The notes under the pieces were generated by a model that was given only the letters and a program-made list of their open reading frames with translations, had not been told where the DNA came from and searched no databases. This document shows positions 44,757 through 53,299 of a stretch of 64,000 nucleotides of DNA, piece by piece. How positions within the stretch are numbered: the first letter of the stretch is position 1; each line of letters opens with the position of its first letter. Source of the DNA: Acidobacteriota bacterium (GTDB taxonomy: Bacteria > Acidobacteriota > Vicinamibacteria > Vicinamibacterales > UBA2999); contig CANKJK010000009.1 of assembly GCA_947482665.1 (NCBI GenBank), forward strand, positions 65,603 through 129,602, in the 5' to 3' direction. The translations under genes were made by a program, and so were the position numbers.

Positions 44757-47218
44757 GACTCGGCTCTCCTCATCTGGAACGGCAGACTCTTTACGATTCC
44801 CATCACGATGGACGACCAGCGGTAGTCGTTCGCCGCGGCGTCCTTCACGATCTTCCGCACGGCGGGCATGTCGTAGTACTCGACACCCCGGCCCAATCCG
44901 TAGGTGGTGAGCTTCCGCGTCAGCGTGCTCAGGAACTCCGACCGGTACCCGGTGAGGATACCCTGCCTGAACTCAGCCGCGTCCTTGAACTTCATCCCGT
45001 TTGGGAACTGCCCGGAGGCGTCCACGGGGCTGTTCGAATCCATGTCCCGCCACTGCCCGATCCCGTCGAAGTTCTCGAGACCAAACCCCAGCGGGTCGAT
45101 GAGGGTGTGGCAGCTGGCACACACCGGATTCTTCCGATGCTGCTCCATCCGGGCTCGGACGGACTTCGGCGCCTTGCCGTCATTTTCCGGGAACGGGGGC
45201 ACATTCTTGGGCGGCTGGGGCGGTGGCGTGCCCAGCACGTTCTCGAGCACCCACTTGCCACGGAAGACCGGCGAGGTCCGATCCGGATAGGCCGTGACCA
45301 GCATCACGCTGCCCTGTCCCAGCAGGCCGGCGCGCTTGGTATCCGGATACGTCACCCGGCGGAAGTGGCTGCCGTAGACGCCCGGAATGCCGTAGTGCTT
45401 CGCCAGCCGCTCGTTCACGAACGTGTAGTTGGCGGTGAGCAGTTCGAGCGCGCTCCGATCCTCACGCACCTGGCTCTGCAGGAACATCTCGGTCTCGCGG
45501 GAAAACGCTTCGCGCAGGTTGTCGTCGAATTCCGGATAGATCAGGTAGTTCGGCAACTGGGCCGGCACATTCCGCAGCATCAGCCACTGGCCGAAGAAGT
45601 TTGCGAGCAGCGCGTCCGACCGGGGGTCGGCCATCATCCGCTTCACCTGCCGCTCGAGCACGCCTGGCTGGCGCAACCGCCCCTGCTCGGCGGTGCTGAG
45701 CAGTTCCTCATCCGGGATGGAACTCCAGAGGAAGAAGGAGAGCCGCGAGGCCAGATCCAGTTCGCTCACGGGCACGACGGTCTTGCCGGCGGGCACGACG
45801 GTCTCGCGCTCGCTTCGGAACAGGAAGGCCGGCGCGATGAGCATGCGCTCCAGAGCGGACTCGACGCCCGCCTCGAAGCCTCCACCGGAGAGCCCCTCTT
45901 TGTAGAACGCCATGAGGGTCTGGAGTTCAGCCGGCTTGACCGGACGGCGATAGGCGCGGCGCGCGAGGCGCGAGACGATGCGCGTCGCACACACATCGTC
46001 CCCGGCCTGACCCGGCGCCGGACGGCACACGAAGATGGCCTTGCGGGACGGCGTGTCCTTCGGCGCGGTCGCCTTGAAGGGCCCCACGATCTCGATGTTC
46101 TGCACGCCCGACTCGATCTTGCCGTTGGCGGTTTCCGTCGAGCCGAGTTGGCCGTAGCTCGTGCTGCCAACCGGGAGACGATCCGGTCCCACGCCCTCAA
46201 TCACGACGGTCCGCTTCACGAGTGCCACGGAGATCTCGTGCACGCCTGCCTTGGCCTGGAACCGCACTTCCTGCGGACCCGGGTTCGGCCGCTGGCCGTC
46301 GCTCGCCATGATCGAGAGGTTGGTCGTCGACTTCTCGATCGTGAACTGCTTCAGGCGGACGCCGTCGAGGCGGACATCGGCCACGCTGTCTTCGTGGCGT
46401 CCGCGCCACTGATCGCCGTAGTCCTTGGTGAAGTCGACGCGGATGGCGTACTCACCGTCGAGCGGGAATGTGTGCCGGACAGACAGACCGCCGCGCGTGC
46501 CGAACGGAAGCGAATCGTCGCGCCGGTCTTCCTGCACCAGCAACGTCGGCACCTTGTAGAACGCACTCGCCGGCCGGATCTCCGTGCTCCCGACGGCCAG
46601 CCGCGCGATCTTGCGGGCGGCCGACACATACCGGTCCAGCAGGGACGGTGAGACCGAGAGCACATCGCCGATATTGTCGAATCCGAAACCGGAGTTGTCA
46701 GCCGGCAGGTAGGTCGGCCCGTCGATCTCAAGCGCCAGTAAGTCTCGGATGACGTTCACGTATTCGGTGCGGTTCAGGCGATGGATGACCGGGCGCCCCG
46801 GGTCGGGCTTCCCCGCCGCCGTCGCATCGAGCGCCCCCTCCAACGAGGCAATCACGCTCTCATAGACGGGACGGTCGGGACGCGGCGCGCCGCCGGGCGG
46901 CATCGTGCCTGCCCGCAACTTGGTCAGCACCCGCTCCCAGACTTCGGAGTGCTCGCCCACCTTTGACAGGTCGAGTGAATCGAGCGCGAGGTTCGCGTAC
47001 AGCGACTTGCGCTTCTCGTTGTGGCACCCGATGCAGTACTTGTCGAGGACCGGCTTGACAGCCGTCTCGGGTGCCGCCGCACCCAACGCCATCTTGGCGG
47101 CGGCCGCCTGTGCCTGAGACCCGGCCTGCGCTCCGCGCGCCGCCTGCAGTGCTACGCCCCCGGCGAGCGCCAGCACGGCCGCACCGGCCGCAACCCTGAC
47201 TTGGAAAGTGTGAAACAT
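44753..47218 (-). CDS. DUF1592/DUF1588/DUF1585 diheme secreted protein
   Basis: An 821-residue protein. ATG 47218 is preceded by GGAG at 5 nt and opens a signal peptide (VRVAAGAAVLALAGGVALQA). The heme motifs are CIGCH in the N-terminal segment and CASCH near the C-terminus (NPVCASCHTLIDPLGFG). DUF1587 (HRLNRTEYVNVIRDLL), a beta-rich middle with FPLDGEYAIRVDF, DUF1595/DUF1592 (LASRLSFFLWSSIPDEELL), DUF1588 and DUF1585 (LTTYGLGRGVEY) follow. It is coupled to the DUF1552 gene and divergent from the ankyrin gene, with 88 nt between start codons. Predicted periplasmic redox role, substrate unknown. Confidence 0.93.
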   Translation of the reverse strand: MFHTFQVRVAAGAAVLALAGGVALQAARGAQAGSQAQAAAAKMALGAAAPETAVKPVLDKYCIGCHNEKRKSLYANLALDSLDLSKVGEHSEVWERVLTKLRAGTMPPGGAPRPDRPVYESVIASLEGALDATAAGKPDPGRPVIHRLNRTEYVNVIRDLLALEIDGPTYLPADNSGFGFDNIGDVLSVSPSLLDRYVSAARKIARLAVGSTEIRPASAFYKVPTLLVQEDRRDDSLPFGTRGGLSVRHTFPLDGEYAIRVDFTKDYGDQWRGRHEDSVADVRLDGVRLKQFTIEKSTTNLSIMASDGQRPNPGPQEVRFQAKAGVHEISVALVKRTVVIEGVGPDRLPVGSTSYGQLGSTETANGKIESGVQNIEIVGPFKATAPKDTPSRKAIFVCRPAPGQAGDDVCATRIVSRLARRAYRRPVKPAELQTLMAFYKEGLSGGGFEAGVESALERMLIAPAFLFRSERETVVPAGKTVVPVSELDLASRLSFFLWSSIPDEELLSTAEQGRLRQPGVLERQVKRMMADPRSDALLANFFGQWLMLRNVPAQLPNYLIYPEFDDNLREAFSRETEMFLQSQVREDRSALELLTANYTFVNERLAKHYGIPGVYGSHFRRVTYPDTKRAGLLGQGSVMLVTAYPDRTSPVFRGKWVLENVLGTPPPQPPKNVPPFPENDGKAPKSVRARMEQHRKNPVCASCHTLIDPLGFGLENFDGIGQWRDMDSNSPVDASGQFPNGMKFKDAAEFRQGILTGYRSEFLSTLTRKLTTYGLGRGVEYYDMPAVRKIVKDAAANDYRWSSIVMGIVKSLPFQMRRAES

Positions 47219-47306
47219 AGTCACTCCGCGCCAACTACACACGTTGAGTCAGCCCTGTTCTTGATTAACATTGTAAAGCGAAGTGTGCGTGCAGGCAGGA
47301 GGAATC

Positions 47307-48731
47307 ATGAAGTCCAGGATGACGGGAATCGTTGCGCTCGGGATCGTCGCGTTACTGACGTCCGGCGGGGCGGCGCAGGCCGCCGATACGCTGGTTGACG
47401 CGGTGAAGCGGCAGGATCAGTCGGCCATCAAGGCCCTGCTGCAGCGCAAGGTAGACGTCAACGCGCCCCGGCCCGACGGTGCCACGGCCCTCCAGTGGGC
47501 CGCCAGCCGTAACGACGTCGCCGTGGCGGACCTGCTCCTCAAAGCCGGCGCCAAGGTGGACGCGGCCAACGACTACGGCGTCACGCCTCTGTCGCTTGCG
47601 GCGCTCAACGGAAGCGGCCCCATGGTTGAACTTCTGCTCAAGGCTGGCGCCAACCCGAACCTTCCGCTGCCGTCTGGCGAGACGCCGCTGATGACCGCCG
47701 CGCGAACCGGCAGCGTCCCGGCCGTGGCCGCTCTCGTGGCAAAGGGCGCGCAGGTGAATGCCGCCGAGCCCGTGGCCGGGCAGACCGCCCTGCTCTGGGC
47801 GCTCTCTGAACGCCACCTGCCCGTCGCCAAGGCACTCGTGGAGCACGGCGCCGATATCAAGCAGGGCTCCAAGGCCGGATACACGCCACTGATGATGGCG
47901 GCCCGATTCGGCCAGGTGGAAGCCGCGACCTATCTCCTGGAGAAGGGCGCCCCCCTCAACGCGGTGAGCACCGAGGGGCTCGACGCTCTGATGGTGGCCG
48001 TCCTGCGCGGGCAGGTCGACATGGCGCTCGCTCTGCTCGACAAGGGCGCGAACGCGAAGAACGACGCCGCCGGCTACACGGCCCTGCACTGGGCCTCCGG
48101 CAAGTGGGAAAGCAGCATGACCCACGACTACCCGGATGCGTCCACGGAGGAATGGCGTTATCTGAACGGCGTGCCGGCGCGTAAGGCCGAACTCGTCACG
48201 GCGCTCATCACCCACGGCGCCGACGTCAATGCACGCATGAAGAGTGCGCCGCCGCGCTACGGCATACATCTCTTCCACATGATGCCGCTCCAGGACGCCA
48301 CGCCGTTCTTCCTCGCGGCGCTGAGCTCGGACGCCGCGACGATGAAGCTGCTGGTCGCCAAGGGCGCGGATCCCAAGGTGGTCAACCAGAACAAGTCGAC
48401 GGCGCTGATGGTCGCGGCCGGCCTTGGCCGCGTGCCTGGCGACAGCATCATCACGGACGAGGACTCCGCCGAAGCCGCCAAGGTGTGTCTCGATCTCGGG
48501 ATCGACGTCAACGCCGTCAACGAGTCCGGAGAGACGGCGCTGCACGGCACCGCGTACTACGGCAATCCCAAGGTCGCGCAGCTGCTCGTGGAACACGGCG
48601 CCAAGATGGGCATGAAGAACCGCAACGGTCAAACAGCCCTGAGCATTTCCATTGGCTACAACCAGAACGCCATGACGCTGACACGTCCGGCCATCACGGC
48701 CATCCTGCGGAAGCTCGGCGCGACCGAATAG
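47307..48731 (+). CDS. Secreted ankyrin-repeat protein
   Basis: A 474-residue protein; ATG 47307 follows AGGAGG with ideal spacing. The signal peptide (IVALGIVALLTSGGAAQAA) is followed by about eleven ankyrin repeats (GATALQWAASRND, GETPLMTAARTGS, GYTPLMMAARFGQ, GETALHGTAYYGN). The two family-specific breaks are present: after ALHWASGKWESSMTHD and before DATPFFLAALSSD. The C-terminal tail is RPAITAILRKLGATE. It is divergent from the DUF1592 gene, so the module is preserved although the order differs from the loci at 4402 and 16908. Confidence 0.93.
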   Translation: MKSRMTGIVALGIVALLTSGGAAQAADTLVDAVKRQDQSAIKALLQRKVDVNAPRPDGATALQWAASRNDVAVADLLLKAGAKVDAANDYGVTPLSLAALNGSGPMVELLLKAGANPNLPLPSGETPLMTAARTGSVPAVAALVAKGAQVNAAEPVAGQTALLWALSERHLPVAKALVEHGADIKQGSKAGYTPLMMAARFGQVEAATYLLEKGAPLNAVSTEGLDALMVAVLRGQVDMALALLDKGANAKNDAAGYTALHWASGKWESSMTHDYPDASTEEWRYLNGVPARKAELVTALITHGADVNARMKSAPPRYGIHLFHMMPLQDATPFFLAALSSDAATMKLLVAKGADPKVVNQNKSTALMVAAGLGRVPGDSIITDEDSAEAAKVCLDLGIDVNAVNESGETALHGTAYYGNPKVAQLLVEHGAKMGMKNRNGQTALSISIGYNQNAMTLTRPAITAILRKLGATE

Positions 48732-49979
48732 TTACGACCCGATGCGGTACAGATGTGTGTCGGTGCGGATGAAGACCGCGCCGCCCGACACGGCCATCGA
48801 CGCCAGCATCGCCCCATTGAGCACGTTGACGGCCAGGCGCCGGAACGCCGGACCGGCGGCGAGTACTGTCGTCTCACCCTCCTCGCTCTGGAAATAGATG
48901 CGGCCGTCAGCACTGACCGGCGACGCCGAGAAGTTGCCGTTGAGCCGCTGCTGCCAGAGGAGTCGCCCGGTCCGGGCCTCCACGCACGACGCCACACCCG
49001 TATCCGAGACGATATAAAGCTCCTCGCCCACCAGGACCGGCGAAGGCGTCAGCGGCGCGCCTCGGGCCAGCGTCCAGGCCACGTGCGTCTTTGTGACGTC
49101 TCCGCTGCCGCCGAGACGTACCGCCATGACCGCGGGCTGTTGAAAGCCCGTCGTCAGAAACACGAGCCCGTGCCCGGCGACCGGGCGCGGCACATTGGAG
49201 AACCCCTCGCCGTAGGAGACCCGCCACAGTTCGTCGCCCGACGCCGGGTCGTACCCCGACGCACGGAACGCGCCGACACTGACCAGCACATCGCGGTCGT
49301 CGACGCGCACCACGATGGGCGTTGAGTAGGCCTGGGACCACGGCCGCCGCCGCGACGTCTTCCACCGCGTCTTGCCCGTGCGCACGTCGAGCGCCACCAC
49401 GTAGGCCTCGTCGAATCCATCGCAGTTGACGATGAGCAGATCCCGGTACAGCACGGGCGAGCCGCCGTTGCCATGCTGGGTCTCGTGACTGAGCTTCGTC
49501 TTCCAGAGGATCGCGCCGTCGGTCGAGATTGCCGCCGTGCCTTCCGCGCCGAAGTGCACATAGACGCGGTCTCCATCCACAATCGGCGTGGGCGACGCGA
49601 GGCTGTTCTTCGGATTGAGGAGCTGCGCGGCCCTCAGCCGAAAGACCTCGGTGTCGACGAGCAACCGGCCTGACTCCACCTCGAACCCCAGCAGCCGCAA
49701 CGACGCCGCGCGGTCCCCGGTGGAGGTCGTCAACCACACCCGTCCGTTCGCAACGACGGGCGAGGACCACCCGAGGCCTGGCACGGCGACCTTCCATCGG
49801 ACGCCCTGTTCTTCGCTCCACGTGAGCGGCAGCCCCTTGTCGTCGGACAGACCCTGCCCGCCCGGTCCCCGGAACTGCGGCCAGTCCGCGCTCGTGGCCG
49901 GCACGCTCACGACCGCGCAGGCCGCCAGCACGGCGATCAGCAGAGGCAGGCAACGGCGGGGATACGAGAGAGGCGGCAC
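48732..49979 (-). CDS. PQQ-like beta-propeller lipoprotein
   Basis: A 415-residue protein. The GTG at 49979 gives an N-terminus with a lipobox (LAAC at the end of LPLLIAVLAAC), so it is predicted to be lipid-anchored outside the cytoplasm. The rest is a PQQ-like/BamB-type propeller: DWPQFRGPGGQGLSDDKGLP, WSSPVVANGRVWLTTS, TPIVDGDRVYVHFGAEGT and GSPVLYRDLLIVNCDG. Such proteins often lack bound PQQ and act as scaffolds. Upstream codons would run into the divergent methyltransferase gene. Only 32 nt separate the two starts. Confidence 0.87.
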   Translation of the reverse strand: MPPLSYPRRCLPLLIAVLAACAVVSVPATSADWPQFRGPGGQGLSDDKGLPLTWSEEQGVRWKVAVPGLGWSSPVVANGRVWLTTSTGDRAASLRLLGFEVESGRLLVDTEVFRLRAAQLLNPKNSLASPTPIVDGDRVYVHFGAEGTAAISTDGAILWKTKLSHETQHGNGGSPVLYRDLLIVNCDGFDEAYVVALDVRTGKTRWKTSRRRPWSQAYSTPIVVRVDDRDVLVSVGAFRASGYDPASGDELWRVSYGEGFSNVPRPVAGHGLVFLTTGFQQPAVMAVRLGGSGDVTKTHVAWTLARGAPLTPSPVLVGEELYIVSDTGVASCVEARTGRLLWQQRLNGNFSASPVSADGRIYFQSEEGETTVLAAGPAFRRLAVNVLNGAMLASMAVSGGAVFIRTDTHLYRIGS

Positions 49980-50011
49980 GGTGAGGCGCGGATGATAGCA
50001 TCCCGTCTCGC

Positions 50012-50839
50012 ATGGTCTGCTTCCGACTCCGCCGCGGGGCGCGTCTCGTGGCACGCGTGAGCGCGCTGCTCCTCACCATCGCTCTGCCCGCAGGGGCCCA
50101 ACAGACTGACGAGCCGCAGATCGGACAGGCCGGCAAGGACGTCATCTGGGTGCCGACTCCACCCGAACTCATCGAGACGATGTTCACGCTGGCGGGCATT
50201 ACCAGGCACGACTATGTGGTGGACCTCGGCTCCGGTGACGGCCGGGTGGTCATTGCCGCCGCGCGGCGGGGTGCCCGCTCACTGGGCGTGGAGTACGACC
50301 CGGTGCTCGTGCGCCGTTCGCGCGAGGCCGCGGCCCTCGCCGGTGTCGCGGGGCGCGCACGCTTTGTCCAGGGCGACATGTACAAGGCACGAGTCCCCCA
50401 GGCCACGGCGCTTGCACTGTTCCTGCTTCCCACCAATCTCGCGAAGCTCCGCGACCAGTTCCTCGCACTCAGGCCCGGCACGCGCATCGTCATCAACACC
50501 TTTGGGATTCCAGGCTGGCGTCACGACGCTGAAGCCTCGCTCGACGTGTGCGACCCGTGGTGCAGCGCGAAACTGTGGATCGTCCCCGCCCAGGTGGCCG
50601 GCGTCTGGCACACCAGCGAGGGCACGCTGACGCTCACGCAGCACTTCCAGGATCTCTCGGGCATCCTCGCTACGCCGCAGGGCTATCTCCCGCTCACCGA
50701 GGGGCATCTGGCCGGCACGCAGGTCTCGTTTGACATTGGCGCGCGTCACGTCGTGGCGAGCGTGGGCGGGGGCACGATGACCGGCACCGCAGAGACCGCG
50801 GGACGGCCCACACCCTGGCACGCCCACCGGCGCCCGTGA
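50012..50839 (+). CDS. SAM-dependent methyltransferase with signal peptide
   Basis: A 275-residue protein. Residues about 1-30 form a Sec-type signal (RVSALLLTIALPAGAQQ). The rest is a class I methyltransferase fold with motif I DYVVDLGSGDGRVVIAAA, motif II GVEYDP and motif III GRARFVQGDMY. The C-terminal half is a beta-rich extension (about 190-260). SAM is made in the cytoplasm, so export is puzzling; the signal may instead be an uncleaved anchor. It is followed by the HpcH/HpaI-like gene after 40 nt. Confidence 0.82.
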   Translation: MVCFRLRRGARLVARVSALLLTIALPAGAQQTDEPQIGQAGKDVIWVPTPPELIETMFTLAGITRHDYVVDLGSGDGRVVIAAARRGARSLGVEYDPVLVRRSREAAALAGVAGRARFVQGDMYKARVPQATALALFLLPTNLAKLRDQFLALRPGTRIVINTFGIPGWRHDAEASLDVCDPWCSAKLWIVPAQVAGVWHTSEGTLTLTQHFQDLSGILATPQGYLPLTEGHLAGTQVSFDIGARHVVASVGGGTMTGTAETAGRPTPWHAHRRP

Positions 50840-50879
50840 GCCGACACGGAACCTCCCCTCACCCACCGACGGAGACACC

Positions 50880-51737
50880 ATGACACCTCGACCACCCGTT
50901 GCGCTCTTCCGCCTGTCCCTCGTGAGCGCCGCCCTCGCCGCGGCACTGCTTGTCTCTGCCACGCACGGCGGTGGCGTGCGGGCTGCCGAACCGGCACGCC
51001 TCAACCAGGTGATCGAGCGGTTCCAGCAAGGGCTGCCCTCGTTCAACAACGAGCAGTGGCGCTACATTGCGATGGAGCACGCGCCGTGGGACACCAAGGA
51101 AGTGGTGCAGATCCTGAAGAGCCTCAAGCCCGAAGGCGCGACACGCCCGAAGCTCACGCCGATCATCCGCATGCCGCAGGAAGCCGACGACAACTTCAAG
51201 TGGGCCGTCAAGCAGGCGCTCGACGTCGGCGTGATGGGCGTCATCATGCCGCATGTCACGTCGAAGCAGGAGGCGCTGAACTTCGTGCGGTCCATGCGCT
51301 ATCCCCCGCAGCGGGGCGCGCGCCATCCCGAACCCGTCGGCGTGCGGGGGTGGGGACCGACCGGTGCCGTGCCGTACTGGGGCCTCGACAACCGGTCCTA
51401 CACGCTGGAGAAGGCCGATGTGTGGCCGCTCAATCCGCAGGGGGAACTGCTCGCCATTCTGATGATCGAATCCCGCGAAGGCGTGAAGCACATCGACGAG
51501 ATCCTCTCGGTGCCCGGCGTGAGCGGCGTGCTGGTCGGTCCGAGTGACCTGAGCATGGACCTCGGCGTCGGCCCCGATCCCGCCCACCCGGAGGTGGAGG
51601 CGATGACGGCCACCGTCGCCAAGGCGTGTGTCGCGCGGAAGATGCTGTGCGGGACGTTTCAGTCCCCTGACGTGAAGAAGCGCCTCGACCAGGGCTTCCG
51701 GCTCTTCACGGGCGGCTCGGGCAACTATCAGGGATAG
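50880..51737 (+). CDS. HpcH/HpaI-type aldolase with signal peptide
   Basis: A 285-residue protein with a Sec signal (LVSAALAAALLVSATHGGG). The body is a HpcH/HpaI aldolase/citrate lyase beta-barrel: ALDVGVMGVIMPHVTSKQEA, LLAILMIESREGVKHIDEIL with the metal-binding Glu, and GVLVGPSDLSMDLG with the conserved Asp. The family cleaves 2-keto-3-deoxy sugar acids or related compounds using a divalent metal. Secreted forms are unusual. It starts 40 nt after the methyltransferase gene and is followed after 4 nt by the ArsC-like gene. Confidence 0.85.
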   Translation: MTPRPPVALFRLSLVSAALAAALLVSATHGGGVRAAEPARLNQVIERFQQGLPSFNNEQWRYIAMEHAPWDTKEVVQILKSLKPEGATRPKLTPIIRMPQEADDNFKWAVKQALDVGVMGVIMPHVTSKQEALNFVRSMRYPPQRGARHPEPVGVRGWGPTGAVPYWGLDNRSYTLEKADVWPLNPQGELLAILMIESREGVKHIDEILSVPGVSGVLVGPSDLSMDLGVGPDPAHPEVEAMTATVAKACVARKMLCGTFQSPDVKKRLDQGFRLFTGGSGNYQG

Positions 51738-51741
51738 CCAC

Positions 51742-52101
51742 ATGCCTGCCGCGCCCATCACGATCTACCAGAAGCCGACCTGCACGACGTGCCGGCAGGT
51801 GGCCGCCGCGCTGACGGACGCGGGCATCGCCTTTGAGTCGGTGAACTACTTCACCGACCCGATCCCGGAGGCCACACTCCGCCGGTTGCTCACGAAGCTG
51901 GGCCTCACGCCGCGGCAATTACTCCGGACCAAGGAGGCCCGCTACAAGGAGTTGCGCCTCGATGAGCTCTCGGTCACCGACGATGCGCTCATCGCCCGGA
52001 TGGTGGAGTTCCCGGAGCTCATCCAGCGGCCGATCGTTGAACGCGGCGCCGACGCGATCCTCGCCAGGCCAGCGGACCGCATCCGCGCCTTCCTCGCCTG
52101 A
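51742..52101 (+). CDS. ArsC-family (arsenate reductase/Spx-like) protein
   Basis: A 119-residue thioredoxin-fold protein. YQKPTCTTCRQVAAAL holds a CxxC motif at the usual active-site position, and ELIQRPIVERG is the C-terminal family signature. ArsC-like proteins reduce arsenate or act as regulators or oxidoreductases. A CxxC in place of the usual lone Cys is known in members of this family. It starts 4 nt after the aldolase stop, so the two are probably co-transcribed. No other arsenic gene is in the window, so an arsenate role is unproven. Confidence 0.85.
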   Translation: MPAAPITIYQKPTCTTCRQVAAALTDAGIAFESVNYFTDPIPEATLRRLLTKLGLTPRQLLRTKEARYKELRLDELSVTDDALIARMVEFPELIQRPIVERGADAILARPADRIRAFLA

Positions 52102-52116
52102 AGAGGGTCGGAGCGG

Positions 52117-52542
52117 TCAGCGCACCGGCCCGAACGCGATCGGGAGCTTCTTGAGCGCCGCAGCGTCCGTCGGCAGTTCGAACACACCGGCGGGAGCGCC
52201 GTTACGTTCGAGGATGTACGCGATCACATCAACGTACGCCTGACGGCCCAGCTTCCCCGGATGTGCCGCGGGCATCAGTTCCTGCGCGGGATCGATCAAG
52301 GTCCCGACCGGTTCGCCCCGCCACCGCTGCAGAAACGCCGCCCCCCGCAACGCGGGCCCGCCATCGGCTTTCCGGCCATTCAGGTCCGGACTGTGACAGA
52401 CGGAACACTCGGCCCGGTAGATGGCGCGCCCGCGCTTGACCTGTTCCGGCGTGTAGAGGCCACCATCCGCGGCCGCCGCGGCCACACCACCCAGTGCGAG
52501 CCACGCCGTCACGAGATAGGAATACCTGAGTTGCCTGGTCAT
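52117..52542 (-). CDS. Secreted monoheme cytochrome c
   Basis: A 141-residue protein from ATG 52542 behind GGAGG. The signal peptide ends near AAAAADGG. The heme site is CSVCH (46-50) in YTPEQVKRGRAIYRAECSVCH. LMPAAHPGKLGRQAYVDVIAYIL supplies the axial Met and a C-terminal helix, and ERNGAPAGVFELPTD is the family end segment. It closely resembles the cytochromes at 22512 and in the N-terminal half of the protein at 6874. It is convergent with the ArsC-like gene. Confidence 0.88.
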   Translation of the reverse strand: MTRQLRYSYLVTAWLALGGVAAAAADGGLYTPEQVKRGRAIYRAECSVCHSPDLNGRKADGGPALRGAAFLQRWRGEPVGTLIDPAQELMPAAHPGKLGRQAYVDVIAYILERNGAPAGVFELPTDAAALKKLPIAFGPVR

Positions 52543-52666
52543 GTGGGCCTCCACAGAGAACACTGCAAGGCGCGCACCGGGAGAAGGCTCCGGACTGGCG
52601 CAGTCGGTGTCAGCCCGGAATGGAGCACGCCTGGTTGCAACCGCGAGCTTTCGGACTCGAGGGGGA

Positions 52667-53299
52667 CTATTGCCCTGGCAGCATGATGTGCGCGCCGGTG
52701 GTGCCGCCATCCATCACCCACGCGCCGCCCTGCTTGTTGTTGTCCGGCAAGCCCAGGGACTGAGGCGTCGCACCAGGCACGGCGATGGTCGTATGAGTGC
52801 GGAGCGTCTTCGCGTCTGGGCCGTTGATGTTGATCCAGGGTGATCCGTACTCGGGCTTGATGCGCGTGCCGTTCTTCTCGGCCGCCGCCACCTTGGCCTG
52901 CTCCTCCTCGTTCGTCTTGCTCTCAGCCCTGAACCGGCGATTCTGCACCACGCGCGGGAGACTCCCGATACTCGTGCACTGGGCGGCGACCGGATTGCGG
53001 CGATCCTCGCCCGACCGGTCGAAGCACACCAGCCGACCCGTGCCGGCCTTCAGCGTCTCGTAGGTGTAGTCCGCCTTCCAGCGAATCACCCCGAGTGACG
53101 GACGGAGGTTCGCCGGCGCGCCTGAGAGAATGCGCTCGACGTAGTCGTCGTTGGAGAGCCCGGCCAGCAGTCCACCGGCCGCAGGCGCGGGCGCGGCGGC
53201 ATCATGGTTGTGGTCGTGCTGGGCCGCGGGTGCCGGCGTCTGGGCCGCAGCGGCGGCCGCGATCGACAGAGACAGTGACAGGGTCAGTGCTGCGCGCAT
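52667..53299 (-). CDS. Secreted hypothetical protein with His-rich segment
   Basis: A 210-residue protein from ATG 53299 with AAGGAG at 6 nt. A signal peptide (LTLSLSLSIAAAAAAQ) is followed by a short His/Asp stretch (AQHDHNHDAA) that could bind metal. The domain after it (DYVERILSGAPANLRPSLG, VIRWKADYTYETLKAGTGRL) is not one I recognise. Similar secreted proteins occur in acidobacterial genomes without known role. It is 124 nt from the cytochrome gene and on the same strand. Confidence 0.78.
   Translation of the reverse strand: MRAALTLSLSLSIAAAAAAQTPAPAAQHDHNHDAAAPAPAAGGLLAGLSNDDYVERILSGAPANLRPSLGVIRWKADYTYETLKAGTGRLVCFDRSGEDRRNPVAAQCTSIGSLPRVVQNRRFRAESKTNEEEQAKVAAAEKNGTRIKPEYGSPWININGPDAKTLRTHTTIAVPGATPQSLGLPDNNKQGGAWVMDGGTTGAHIMLPGQ

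Noticed and set aside
51742-52101. Assigning a firm arsenate reductase role
   Set aside because: The fold and signature fit ArsC, but there are no arsenic transport or regulatory genes nearby and the family includes other oxidoreductases and regulators.
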